From: Bacillota bacterium
Lineage (GTDB): Bacteria; Bacillota; Clostridia; Christensenellales; Aristaeellaceae
NCBI GenBank assembly: GCA_963169565.1
Contig: CAUJDI010000034.1
Coordinates: 1 to 52,483 of the forward strand
DNA length: 52,483 nt
Direction: 5' to 3'
Below are positions 35,095-44,529 of this stretch, piece after piece. The notes under the pieces are model-generated. The model was given only the letters and a program-made list of their open reading frames with translations. It did no database searches and had not been told where the DNA came from. Made by a program: the position numbers and the translations under genes. The stretch's first letter is position 1, and each line of letters starts with the position of its first letter.

Positions 35095-35841
35095 CTACGC
35101 CTTCAGGACGGCCACGCCCCTGTCCAGAAGGTACCTCTCGGTTTCCTCCGGGATGCCCCCGTCCGTGTACACGGCGCTGACCTCGCGGACCTCCAGAAGG
35201 GGGACGACCCCCTGGCTGACGAACTTCCGTGACTCCGTGAGCACGATCGCCCGGTTTGCCTGCCGCCGCATCGCGCGCACGGCCTCGGCCCGCATCATGT
35301 CACTGCCGGTGAAGCCGCTGGCGGGGGAAAAGCCGTCCGTGCCGACAAACAGCTTGTCCACGAAAAACTGGCCCGCGCAGGTACGGACAAGAGGGCCCAC
35401 CAGCACCTGGGAGGATGATTGGTAACTTCCGCCCAGGAGGACCACATTCGCGCCGGGCGCGGCGCGCAGGAAGCCCGCGATGAAGGCGGAGTTGGTGACG
35501 ATCATGACGCCCAGGCCGGAGAGCGCCAGTTCCTCCGCCAGCAGCGCGCAGCAGGAGCCGGATTCGATGAACACCGTCTCGCCCGGCTGCACGCAGGCCG
35601 CGGCGAGCTTTGCGATACGTTTCTTCTGCTCGTAGTGGTAGGCCAGCCTGCTGTTCAGGTCGTCGCTGGAGCCGAGTACCGCCGTCCCATGCTCGCGCCT
35701 GATCAGGCCCAGCTTGCCCAGCGCTTCCAGGTCCTTGCGCACGGTGACCTGGGATACGCCCAGCAGTCCGGCCAGCGCGGATACTTCAATCCGCCCCTGG
35801 TCCGTCAGGGTATCCAGCAGCCGCTTCTGCCTGTCCGTCAT
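35095..35841 (-). CDS. DeoR-family transcriptional regulator
   Basis: 248 residues. N-terminal HTH (MTDRQKRLLDTL..., SALAGLLGVSQVTVRKDLEALGKLGLIRREHG) and the DeoR sensor domain with the sugar-phosphate site (FIESGSCCALLAEEL, FVGTDGF). Most DeoR repressors are released by a sugar phosphate. The frame is open 15 codons further, but those codons lie inside its own promoter (TATAAT 35866-35871), so the ATG at 35841 behind GAGGAAGG is the start. It precedes the GRE gene (57-base gap) on one transcript, so it is likely autoregulatory and controls the divergent activase. Confidence 0.95.
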   Translation of the reverse strand: MTDRQKRLLDTLTDQGRIEVSALAGLLGVSQVTVRKDLEALGKLGLIRREHGTAVLGSSDDLNSRLAYHYEQKKRIAKLAAACVQPGETVFIESGSCCALLAEELALSGLGVMIVTNSAFIAGFLRAAPGANVVLLGGSYQSSSQVLVGPLVRTCAGQFFVDKLFVGTDGFSPASGFTGSDMMRAEAVRAMRRQANRAIVLTESRKFVSQGVVPLLEVREVSAVYTDGGIPEETERYLLDRGVAVLKA

Positions 35842-35865
35842 CCCAGCGCCCCCTTCCTCCCCTCC

Positions 35866-35893
35866 ATTATAACGGAAGGGTTTCATTTGTCAA
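35866..35893 (-). promoter_or_regulatory. Consensus promoter of deoR-GRE-2
   Basis: On the minus strand: perfect TTGACA (35893-35888), 16-base spacer, perfect TATAAT (35871-35866). Confidence 0.85.
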
Positions 35894-35914
35894 TGGAATT
35901 TCTTTCAAATGAAA
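35881..35914. promoter_or_regulatory. Probable DeoR operator, first inverted repeat
   Basis: Perfect 9-base arms TTTCATTTG and CAAATGAAA, 16 bases apart, overlapping the -35 and spacer of the deoR promoter. Confidence 0.6.
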
Positions 35915-35947
35915 TTAAATTTACTTGCGTATGCAATCTTTCCATTG
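35891..35947. promoter_or_regulatory. Second inverted repeat spanning the two divergent -35 boxes
   Basis: CAATGGAA (35891-35898) and TTCCATTG (35940-35947) are perfect inverted copies; each touches the -35 box of one of the divergent promoters. This suits a repressor that loops or bridges the region. Confidence 0.5.
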
Positions 35948-35973
35948 TCAGGAAGGGTTCCCCATGCTATACT
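35945..35973 (+). promoter_or_regulatory. Promoter of the GRE-2 activase gene
   Basis: TTGTCA, 17-base spacer, TATACT, 24 bases before the ATG. Confidence 0.8.
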
Positions 35974-35997
35974 GGTAGCGTGTGAGGAGGGCTTTGC

Positions 35998-36753
35998 ATG
36001 CAGGAAACCGGGATCGTCCTCAACATCCAGAAATTCAGCCTTCACGACGGGCCGGGCATCCGTACGGCAGTCTTCCTCAAAGGCTGCCCGCTCAGGTGCC
36101 TTTGGTGCGCCAACCCGGAGAGCCAGTCCCCCCTCATTCAGCGGGGGAAGGGCGTCACCTACGGTGAAGTGAAAACCGCGGAAGAGGTGATGGCCGTCGT
36201 CCGGCAGGACCTGCCCTTTTACAGCAAGTCCGGCGGCGGGATGACGCTGACCGGCGGGGAGCCCCTGCTTCAGCCGGATTTCTGCCTTGACCTGCTCCGC
36301 CTGGCCGGAGAGGAAGGCATCCACAGAGCAGTCGAGACGGCGGGCGGCGTGCCGTACTCCCGCTTTGAGCAAGTGGCGCCGCTCACCGACCTGTTCCTCT
36401 ATGACCTGAAGCATCACGACGCCAAGAAGCACCTGGAGAACACCGGAGCGCCCCTTGCGGGCATCCTGGAGAACCTTGGCAGGCTCCTGTCCTCCGGCTC
36501 GGAGGTGATCGTCCGCATCCCCGTCATCCCCGGGTTCAACGATGCCGCTGAGGACGCGCGGCGGCTGAGCGGCCTCCTGTCCGGCCTGGGTGCGAAGCGG
36601 GTGGACCTGCTGCCGTTCCACCAGTTCGGCGAAAGGAAGTACGCCCTGCTGGACCTGCCCTACGCGATGGCGGGCGTCCGGGCGCTGTACCCGGAGGACC
36701 TGCGGGAGTACCGGGAGGCGTTCCTGTCCGCGGGCATCCTGTGCGGCGTATGA
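35998..36753 (+). CDS. Glycyl radical enzyme activase, short form without ferredoxin domain
   Basis: 251 residues. Radical SAM motif CPLRCLWC (Cys30, 34, 37) after LHDGPGIRTAVFLKG; TGGEPLLQ, VETAGG and RIPVIPGFND follow. The two 4Fe-4S ferredoxin sites found in most dehydratase-type activases, including the one at 22305, are absent, giving a PFL-activase-like short form. GAGGAGGG start. Divergent from deoR-GRE-2 and presumably its activator; pairing by position only. The upstream operator suggests common control. Confidence 0.93.
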   Translation: MQETGIVLNIQKFSLHDGPGIRTAVFLKGCPLRCLWCANPESQSPLIQRGKGVTYGEVKTAEEVMAVVRQDLPFYSKSGGGMTLTGGEPLLQPDFCLDLLRLAGEEGIHRAVETAGGVPYSRFEQVAPLTDLFLYDLKHHDAKKHLENTGAPLAGILENLGRLLSSGSEVIVRIPVIPGFNDAAEDARRLSGLLSGLGAKRVDLLPFHQFGERKYALLDLPYAMAGVRALYPEDLREYREAFLSAGILCGV

Positions 36754-37256
36754 ACCCGTCCTGTCCTGCCGTCACAAGGGGCTTACCGCGGAACCATTCG
36801 GATTTCATGCCGACCGCGACTTCACCATCCATCGAGTTGTGGCGGGTATTTTAGTAAGTTTATTCAGTTGATATTGATTATAATCCCCTGAATAACCGAG
36901 TCCCTATCTTGACAGGCAACTCGACAAAGAGAATCTGCCCATATCCTTTATTCTGGCCAAAGCTGCGAACATCAGTGTACTCCATCTACGTCCAGCTCTA
37001 TTGTCATAAACACCGGATGCTGCTATTATTCTATAAATATAGGTATCCTCAATAACTCAGGCAAGATATATTGGTCGATCATAGAATGAGGCCATGAAAC
37101 TGATTGTGAAGAGTAACGCTGCATATGCTCAATATTTTTCAGCGAAGAATATCAAGACGATACTTGAAGACTCGTAGTACACGATCGGCGGATGATAAAG
37201 GTCCGCACTCCGGCAGCATTCTGGAAATTGAGAACAAAACATGAAACGAGGTAGTC
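36754..37256. other. AT-rich 500-base spacer without a clear gene
   Basis: Clearly poorer in GC than the flanks. Only a tiny frame with no recognised content (37094-37177, 27 codons, GAGG just upstream) could be coding. A TATAAT occurs at 36879-36884 without a good -35. It may be an old element boundary. Confidence 0.5.
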
Positions 37257-38291
37257 ATGATGGCAGACGTAAGGATCCTTGGCGCGGTTTCTCTGCCCAG
37301 CATTCCCTGGCAGGATCGCCCGGCGGATGACCGCGCGTCAGCGCCCCTGTGGCGTTATTCCGGCAATCCGGTGCTTGGCCGGAATCCGACGCCCAGCATC
37401 GCGCGGATCTTCAACAGCGCAGTCGCTCCCTGGAAAGACGGTTTCATTGCGGTGCTGCGCGGGGAACAGATCGACGGGATTCCGCACATCTATCTCGGCC
37501 GCAGCAGGGACGGCATCAGCTGGACAGTTGAGAGTGAAAGGATCCCTTTTCTAGACGCAGCAGGTCATCCTTTCATGCCTCGTTATGCGTATGATCCGAG
37601 GCTTGTGAAGGTTGAGGACTCATACTATATCATCTGGTGTACGGACTTTTTCGGCGCGGCGATCGGCATGGCCGTTACAGAGGATTTTAAAATCTTCACA
37701 CGGCTTGAGAACCCCTTCATCCCATTCAATCGCAACGCGGTGCTGTTTCCGCGCAGGATCAATGGCACCTATCGGATGCTGTCACGGCCATCCGACAGCG
37801 GGCACACCCCTTTCGGCGACATCTTCGTCTCGGAAAGCCCTGACATGACCTTTTGGGGGAAGCACCGCCATGTGATGAGCCGAGGAAACAACTGGTGGGA
37901 GAGTGTGAAAATCGGCGCTGGCGCGGCGCCGATCGAAACGACGGAGGGTTGGCTGATGTTCTATCACGGTGTCAGCAGCACATGCAACGGCTTTGTCTAT
38001 TCGCTGGGCGGAGCGATCCTCGACATTGCCGAGCCAAGCCGGGTGCTCTACCGGTGCTCGAATTACCTACTGACACCGGAAGCTCCCTATGAGACGACCG
38101 GATTTGTCCCAAACGTCGTCTTTCCCTGCGCATCCCTGCAGGACCCGGACACCGGGCGGATCGCCATTTATTACGGGGCCGCGGACACCCATGTCGGGCT
38201 TGCTTTCACAAGGGTGAACGAGGTTGTGGACTATATCAAGCTGCACAGCGCCGTTGCCCCAGACGATGCGAGCCCCCGGCATGATTTCTGA
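37257..38291 (+). CDS. GH130 beta-mannoside phosphorylase (GH130_2-like)
   Basis: 344 residues, five-bladed beta-propeller of GH130. [18 protein letters not shown] opens the catalytic face, AYDPRLV carries the catalytic Asp (about 113), and [20 protein letters not shown] and [12 protein letters not shown] are propeller landmarks. Subfamily 2 enzymes phosphorolyse beta-1,4- or beta-1,2-mannosides to mannose 1-phosphate; the exact linkage is not readable. Start behind GAGG; the second codon is also ATG. It precedes another GH130 by 16 bases. Confidence 0.88.
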   Translation: MMADVRILGAVSLPSIPWQDRPADDRASAPLWRYSGNPVLGRNPTPSIARIFNSAVAPWKDGFIAVLRGEQIDGIPHIYLGRSRDGISWTVESERIPFLDAAGHPFMPRYAYDPRLVKVEDSYYIIWCTDFFGAAIGMAVTEDFKIFTRLENPFIPFNRNAVLFPRRINGTYRMLSRPSDSGHTPFGDIFVSESPDMTFWGKHRHVMSRGNNWWESVKIGAGAAPIETTEGWLMFYHGVSSTCNGFVYSLGGAILDIAEPSRVLYRCSNYLLTPEAPYETTGFVPNVVFPCASLQDPDTGRIAIYYGAADTHVGLAFTRVNEVVDYIKLHSAVAPDDASPRHDF

Positions 38292-38307
38292 CAAAGGAGC
38301 GTCTTTT

Positions 38308-39483
38308 ATGCCCGGGAAAAGCTTTTCTTCTCTGATGGATACTTATGAGCGCCTGATCGCCCGGACCAATCCCGTCAATGAGCGTTTCCATAACGGTATT
38401 TTTGAACGATACGCTTGTCCTGTGCTGACCAGGGAGCACATCCCTCCTTTCTGGATGTATGACGCGGATCCGGCAGCCAATCCGTTTATGATGCAGCGTC
38501 TTGGTGTGAATGCCGTGTTCAACAGCGGGGCGATCTTCCTGAACGGGAAATACTGCCTGGTTGCCCGCGTCGAAGGAGCTGACCGCAAGAGTTTCTTCGC
38601 GGTGGCCGAAAGTACCAGCCCGACGGAGGGTTTTCGCTTCCGGGATCATCCGATCGTTCTCCCAGATACCGAACCTGATGAAGTGAACGTATATGACATG
38701 CGGCTCACTCAGCACGAGGACGGCTGGATCTACGGGATCTTCTGCTCTGAATGCAGGGATCAGTCAAGCGGCGACCTCAGCGCCGCCGTCACCGGTGCGG
38801 GCATCGCCCGCACCAAGGACCTGACAGCCTGGGAGCGCCTGCCCAATCTGCGGACGCGTTCCGGTCAGCAGCGCAACGCCGTATTGCACCCCAGGTTTGT
38901 AGGGGGCAGGTATGCCTTCTATACCCGGCCCATGGATGGGTTCATTCAGGCTGGCTCAGGCGGGGGTATCGGATTTGGCTTGTGCGACGAGATCGGGAAT
39001 GCGGTCATTAAGGACGAGACGATCATCCGCCCTCGCTGTTACCATACGGTTTCCGAGAGCAAAAACGGCGAGGGCACCGTACCCATCCTGACGGACAGGG
39101 GCTGGATCCACATCGCCCATGGGGTCTGCAGCACCGCTGCGAGGTTGAGGTACGTGCTGTATGCATTTGCTACCGCGCTGGAGGATCCCTCCAGGGTCAT
39201 CGCGCAGCCCGGGGGGATGCTGCTGGGACCCTTGGGGAGGGAACGGGTCGGGGACGTCGGCAACGTGGTCTTCACCAACGGCGCGATCGCTTGCGGTGAC
39301 GGGCGGATCTTTATCTATTACGCCTCCTCCGACACCCGGCTGCACGTGGCCGGTACTGACGTAAAGCGCCTATGTGATTACGTCTTCAATACGCCGGAGG
39401 ATCCCCTGCGTTCAGCGGACTGCGTGCGGCAGCGGATCACGCTGATCGACGGCAACCTGCGGTTCCTGAGGTCCCAGGGATGA
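38308..39483 (+). CDS. 4-O-beta-D-mannosyl-D-glucose phosphorylase (GH130_1)
   Basis: 391 residues, very close to characterised mannosylglucose phosphorylases: [10 protein letters not shown]-type start ([16 protein letters not shown]), [37 protein letters not shown] with catalytic Asp130, [25 protein letters not shown]-like [20 protein letters not shown]. It converts mannosyl-glucose plus phosphate to mannose 1-phosphate and glucose in the cytoplasm. The open frame reaches back to 38224, inside the previous gene; AAAGGAG and homology place the start at 38308. Works with the upstream GH130 in beta-mannan oligosaccharide use. Confidence 0.93.
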   Translation: MPGKSFSSLMDTYERLIARTNPVNERFHNGIFERYACPVLTREHIPPFWMYDADPAANPFMMQRLGVNAVFNSGAIFLNGKYCLVARVEGADRKSFFAVAESTSPTEGFRFRDHPIVLPDTEPDEVNVYDMRLTQHEDGWIYGIFCSECRDQSSGDLSAAVTGAGIARTKDLTAWERLPNLRTRSGQQRNAVLHPRFVGGRYAFYTRPMDGFIQAGSGGGIGFGLCDEIGNAVIKDETIIRPRCYHTVSESKNGEGTVPILTDRGWIHIAHGVCSTAARLRYVLYAFATALEDPSRVIAQPGGMLLGPLGRERVGDVGNVVFTNGAIACGDGRIFIYYASSDTRLHVAGTDVKRLCDYVFNTPEDPLRSADCVRQRITLIDGNLRFLRSQG

Positions 39484-39597
39484 CGCAGTTCCGCGATCTC
39501 TTCCCGCATAAAAGAGTATCAGCCTTCTGCCGAGCGTTTCATGGCAGGGTATCCTTCCATTGTATCGGCAATATGCCGTCCGGAGCCGGATACGATG

Positions 39598-39626
39598 TTT
39601 ACTTTGTTTTTCATCAGCGCTAATAT
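39598..39626 (+). promoter_or_regulatory. Possible promoter before the glycosidase/HEAT gene
   Basis: TTTACT, 17-base spacer, TAATAT, in the 206-base gap after the GH130 pair. Confidence 0.5.
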
Positions 39627-39689
39627 GGTAATGGCAGTGCTGCAGAATGCGCCGGCAGGGCAGAAGCCCTGGGCATGAAAGGAAGCTTC

Positions 39690-42600
39690 ATGAAGAAAGT
39701 CGTCGGCGGCTTCTTGGCGATTCTCATTTTATTGTTGCTTCTGTTTATCGCATCAAAGTCCTATCTGTTTTCCATCGGGTACACTCAACCGGTGTTCACC
39801 GACAGCAACGGCGTGTCGTCCATTTCCAAGGTCGAGGGCAGGAAGTTTTTCATTCTGGACGGACAGGGGGAATGAAAAGAGAGTTTCCTGGCTGGGGTCA
39901 ACATCGGTCTCGGCCTGCCCGGAGCGTTCCCTGGGGAGTACGCGATCGGGTATGAGACATATTTCAAATGGTTCCAGCAGATCGGCGGGATGGGATCCAA
40001 CACCATCCGCGTGTACACCCCGCAGAGCCCGGGCTTTTACCAGGCTCTTTATGAATATAACCGTCTGGCGGCCACGCCGCTTTACCTGCTTCAGGGCATC
40101 TACATGGATGAAAGCGACGTCCTGAAGTACGGCGATGTTTTCGCGCCGGGGTCCATCGCCGTCAGGGACATGCGGCAGGACATCGTAGACTGTGTCAACA
40201 TGCTGCACGGCAACGCGGTGATCGGGGAGAAACCCGGCAAGGCGTCCGGCATTTACCGCTGGGATGTGTCAAAATATGTCATCGGCTGGATCCTGGGCAT
40301 CGAATGCGAAGCCTACCTTGTCGACGGGACGAACAGGGCTCACCCGGACATGACAGCCTTCAGCGGAAAGTACGTCTATACGCAGGATGCTTCGCCCTTT
40401 GAAGTGTTCATCGCGCAGATGAAGGAACTGGCCATCGCCTACGAAACGGAAACGTACCGGATGCAGCGCCCTGTCGCCTTCAGCAACTGGCCTACCACTG
40501 ATCCCCTGAGGCACCCAAACGAACCATTTGAAAACGAGGACCTCGTTAGCATCGACGTTGAGCATATTGAAGCCAAAGCATCATTTTCACCCGGTTTCTT
40601 CGCCTCCTATCATGTTTATCCATATTATCCGGAATTTTTGAATTACCCCAGCGGTGATGGACGGACAGATGAAAATCCCTATTATACCTATCTCCAAAAG
40701 CTTGTCGGATACCATTCCATGCCGGTTCTGATTTCCGAGTTCGGCCTGCCTTCCTCGCGCGGCGTGACGCACGTCAACCATCTGACCGGGCTCAACCAGG
40801 GCGGGCATTCGGAACAGCAGCAGGGTGAAGGCCTGATCAGTATGCTTCATGATATCAGCGCTTCCGGCTGCATGGGCGGCATTGTATTTTCCTGGCAGGA
40901 TGAGTGGTTTAAAAGATCCTGGAACACAATGGACTTTGACGACCCCAACACACGGCCAAAGTGGTTGAATGTCGAGTCAAGCGAGGAAAACTTCGGCTTG
41001 ATTAGTTTCTCTTCGTTTCCCTCCATCCAAATTGATGGAAAAGATGATGACTGGGGTGACTCTACAGTACTTGGGCAGGACAAGCGACTGCGTGCTGACT
41101 GGGACGGTTCCTACCTTTACTTGCGCTTCGGCGTGGATCATTTTGAACAGCAAAAATTCCTTATTCCCATTGATAGCATCGCAGATCAGGGCAGCAATAC
41201 ATATGACGGCGCGCGCTTTGAACACCCGGCAGATTATGTCCTTGTTCTTGATGGTAAGGAGAACACGCGTCTTTTGGTGGATCCGTACTACAACCCTAAT
41301 TACAAATTATACGGCAAGTTGTTATTTGGCCCGGATGAGCTAAAAAACTACTCAACACCATCAAGCGGTATCTTTATCGGTGTTCAGCAGGTAATCAGTA
41401 TGAAACTGAGAATGCCGGAAACCGGACAGGAGGTCCCAATCCAGTTTTGGGACACCGGCAAAATGACATACGGCATCTCAAATCCAGACAGTGACGAGTA
41501 TGATTCCCGGGCGGATTTTTGCGCGGGGGACGGCTTTGTCGAGATTCGGATCCCCTGGATGCTGTTGAACTTCGCAGACCCCTCCTCCGGTAGAATCTTG
41601 GATGATCTTCATGATCAGGAGGGTTTCCCATTACAGACCATCCGGGAAGTTTACATTGGCTTTGGCAGCGAGATGGACAGCGAGCCCATCCCCATGTACG
41701 CATACGGCCTTCCCCAATGGAGCAGCATGGAGTACACCCAGCGGTTCAAACGCTCCTATGAACTGCTGGCCGGGGTGTTCCCGAAATTCGCGACCTACCC
41801 CATCCAGGAAGATGCTCAGCTGCGGCAGGCCCAACGGTTCCAGGACGTGCGCCTGCTCTACGTGCGCTTTGAGAACCTGCTGAGCACCACGGACTTTGTT
41901 GTCATTCTGATTGGGATCACAGTGATGCTGGTCATTTACCTGTACCTGCTGCTGCTGATCGTGAACCTGTGGCTAAACCGTAAAGCGAGCAGACGCGGGC
42001 GTGAGAGGGAACACCTCAGATCCATCATGTGGCTGCCTGAGGATGAGATCAGAAAAAAGCTTCACATACGCTACCTGTGCACTTCCAAAGGGCTTGACAT
42101 GCTGGGCCAGTTCATAGCGGAAGAATGTCCTTGGGAATGCGGAGCCCCGCTGCTGATGGTCATCAACCACGGAAAATATGAACACTGCATGCAGAATTTC
42201 ATGCGTTACAAGGACATCGCGTTCATCATTCTGGTCATCCGGATCATCGGGCTTCTGCGGCTGAAACAGTATAAGAGCCGAATACTGCAGCTGATGACGG
42301 AAAACAAGGACAACACCGAGCTTCAGTACATGGGCTTCCTTGCCCTCTCGATGATGGGGATGCGGGGCGATCTGGTGCGCCTTTGCGCACAGCTTGAATA
42401 CAGCAAGGGGCTTTCATTCCGCAGCCTCAAGGAGATATTCGCTGAATTCAGCGGCGACAAGGCGTCCCTCTACAGGGATCTGCTCAACTCGCCCGATGCC
42501 TACATCCGCCGGATCGCCGTGAAGAACATCGGGGACGACGGGATCATCAAGCTTGCCAACCGCCTGCTTCCGCAGCTGGAAAGCGAGGATGTCAACCTGA

Positions 42601-42938
42601 AGCACGACGTGGTCCGCACCCTTGGGCAGCTCAGGTTCGGACCGGCCGGAAACCTCATTGCCAGGGAACTGGACAGCCCGAACTGGATACTTCGAAACGC
42701 CGCGGTCGTGGCGCTTGCCTCCATTGATGCCCGAAAATATCTTCCACGACTGGTCCAGAGCCTGAAAGATAGGGAGTGGTGGGTGCGCTACAACTGCGCT
42801 GCGGAACTGTCCCGCTATCTGCCGGCTGATGATCTGCTGCAACTGCTGCCCCAGCTGAACGACCGCTTCGCATCAGAGATCCTGGCTTATGCGATCAGCG
42901 AGAGGAAAATGCTGGCGGAAAAGGGGGAAGGAACGTGA
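39690..42938 (+). pseudogene. Membrane glycosidase / DOMON-like / HEAT-repeat protein interrupted by one in-frame TGA
   Basis: One frame of 1083 codons broken only by TGA at 39873-39875 (codon 62). Order: N-terminal membrane helix (about 6-26); a clan GH-A-like TIM-barrel glycosidase (about 60-430) with likely acid/base Glu205 in LGIE and nucleophile Glu350 in ISEFG; a DOMON/carbohydrate-binding-like beta domain (about 445-690, IDGKDDDWG); a second membrane helix (about 735-762); a cytoplasmic HEAT-repeat region (about 800-1070). AAAGGAAG gives the start at 39690. The stop codon of this frame overlaps the GT2 start (GTGA). The downstream frame is not decayed, so the TGA is recent, read through, or an error. 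A restart at ATG 39990 is possible but would lose part of the barrel. Confidence 0.78.
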
Positions 42939-44482
42939 GGGACGCACTCGTCTTGATCCTGAAGGTCGTCAACTGGCTTTCGCTGGCTTACATGATCGGC
43001 ATTACGCTGACGTATTTTCTCCAGCTGATCTTTTCAGGACGGTCACTTGAGGAATACATCAAGTACCTCCGCTTTTCCGATTACCGCCGATTTGTCGATT
43101 CATCCAACATGATCCCGGTTTCGCTGATCGTGCCGGCATACAATGAGGAAGCGACCATCATCGAAACCATTCAGAACCTGCTCAAACTGGACTACCAGGA
43201 GTATGAGATCATTGTTGTGAACGACGGTTCCAGGGACGGGACCCTGCAATTGCTGCTGGAGCGCTTCTCCATGATCCCCATCGAGCAGCCGTACAAAAAA
43301 TCGGTTGAGAACAAACCCGTCCGAAGCGTGTACCGGACTCCCCTGCATGGGAACCTGATCGTGGTGGACAAGGAGAACGGTGGAAAGGCCGATGCGCTCA
43401 ATGCCGGGGTCAATTTCTCACGTTATCCGCTTGTGGTTTCCATGGACGCGGACTCGGTCCTGGAGAAGCAGGCGCTGATCAGGATCCTGATCCCCTTCCT
43501 GAAGGACAGCAACGTCATCGCGGTCGGCGGGGTGGTGCGAATATCAAGCGGCTGCGTGATCAAGGATGGTGAGATCCTGGAGATCAATCTGCCAAAAACC
43601 ATGCTTGGCAGATTGCAGACGGTGGAATACCTGCGCTCCTTTTTCACCGGGCGCATCGGCGCGGCATCCATGGGAATGCTGCTGATCATCTCCGGGGCTT
43701 TCGGCGCTTTCCGCAAGGATGCGCTTATCTCGGTGGGAGGGTATACAGCCAACTGCATCGGGGAAGACATGGAGGTCGTCGTCAAGCTTCACAGGAAATT
43801 CCGAGATGCCGGCAAACCGTACAGGATCAGTTTCCTGCCGGACCCCATCTGCTGGACGCAGCCTCCCGAGAACCTCAGGGACCTGTACAAGCAGCGCAAG
43901 CGCTGGCAGATCGGGCTGATCAACGTGCTGCTGCGCCACAGGGACATGGCATTCAACCCCAAATACGGGAAAACCGGCCTCGTGATGCTGCCATATTACT
44001 GGATCTTTGAGTTCATCGGACCTGTCTATGAGACGCTCGGGTATTTCGTGATCCCGCTGTCCTGGTGGCTGGGCATCATCGGATGGCGGTTCGTTGCCCT
44101 GTTCTTCCTGCTGGTCGTCATGATCGGCCTGATCCTGTCCCTGGGCGCACTCATGCAGGAGAGCTATGCGATGCGCAAGTTCCCCAAGATCAGCCAGGTC
44201 CTTCTGCTGGCGGGGTATGCGCTGCTGGATAATTTTGGGTTCCGCCAGTTCAACACCGTCATCCGTTTCATCGGTTTTATGAAATACAGGAAAGGGAAAG
44301 ACACCTGGGGATCCATGACCCGCAGAAGGTTCACGGCCGGCTCTTTGCCGGCGGCCGGCCGCATTGACCAAGAGGGAACGGCGCCTGCGTTTTCCGCCTG
44401 CTCTGTGTTGACGCGGGTACCCGCCTGGATTATGATAAATGGCATATCGCAGGGATTCATGCTTGTTTGGGAGACCTGCTGA
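42935..44482 (+). CDS. Processive family 2 glycosyltransferase (polysaccharide synthase), extended C-terminus
   Basis: 515 residues. Membrane helix (about 8-33), GT-A domain with VPAYNEE, VVNDGSRDG, SMDADS (Asp171/173), GED (276-278) and QRKRW (320-324, the QxxRW of processive synthases), then several C-terminal membrane helices (about 345-440). It polymerises an NDP-sugar while extruding the chain. GTG start overlaps the stop of the glycosidase/HEAT gene. The last ~50 residues are Ala/Arg/Thr-rich, unlike synthases, and cover the promoter of the next gene, so the native stop near codon 465 seems lost. Confidence 0.9.
   Translation: MRDALVLILKVVNWLSLAYMIGITLTYFLQLIFSGRSLEEYIKYLRFSDYRRFVDSSNMIPVSLIVPAYNEEATIIETIQNLLKLDYQEYEIIVVNDGSRDGTLQLLLERFSMIPIEQPYKKSVENKPVRSVYRTPLHGNLIVVDKENGGKADALNAGVNFSRYPLVVSMDADSVLEKQALIRILIPFLKDSNVIAVGGVVRISSGCVIKDGEILEINLPKTMLGRLQTVEYLRSFFTGRIGAASMGMLLIISGAFGAFRKDALISVGGYTANCIGEDMEVVVKLHRKFRDAGKPYRISFLPDPICWTQPPENLRDLYKQRKRWQIGLINVLLRHRDMAFNPKYGKTGLVMLPYYWIFEFIGPVYETLGYFVIPLSWWLGIIGWRFVALFFLLVVMIGLILSLGALMQESYAMRKFPKISQVLLLAGYALLDNFGFRQFNTVIRFIGFMKYRKGKDTWGSMTRRRFTAGSLPAAGRIDQEGTAPAFSACSVLTRVPAWIMINGISQGFMLVWETC
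44408..44436 (+). promoter_or_regulatory. Promoter of the Gfo/Idh/MocA gene, inside the GT2 frame
   Basis: TTGACG, 17-base spacer, TATGAT. It lies within the last 25 codons of the GT2 reading frame. Confidence 0.65.
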
Positions 44483-44529
44483 ACGGTGGTTTTGGGATTC
44501 GTAATAACTGCATGAGAGGGATTTGATTC

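Noticed and set aside
36897-36905. CGAGTCC match to the tRNA-Trp T-arm as a possible second attachment site
   Set aside because: Only seven identical bases, expected by chance in a window of this size; no longer repeat seen.
37094-37177. 27-codon frame in the AT-rich spacer
   Set aside because: GAGG lies only two bases before the ATG, no family likeness, and no promoter in place; not enough to call a gene.
39873-39875. Organism-wide reading of TGA as tryptophan
   Set aside because: TGA is the ordinary stop of many genes here (pth, purR, corA, hutU, both activase/GRE overlaps), and the only tRNA-Trp seen has anticodon CCA. Any recoding would have to be local.
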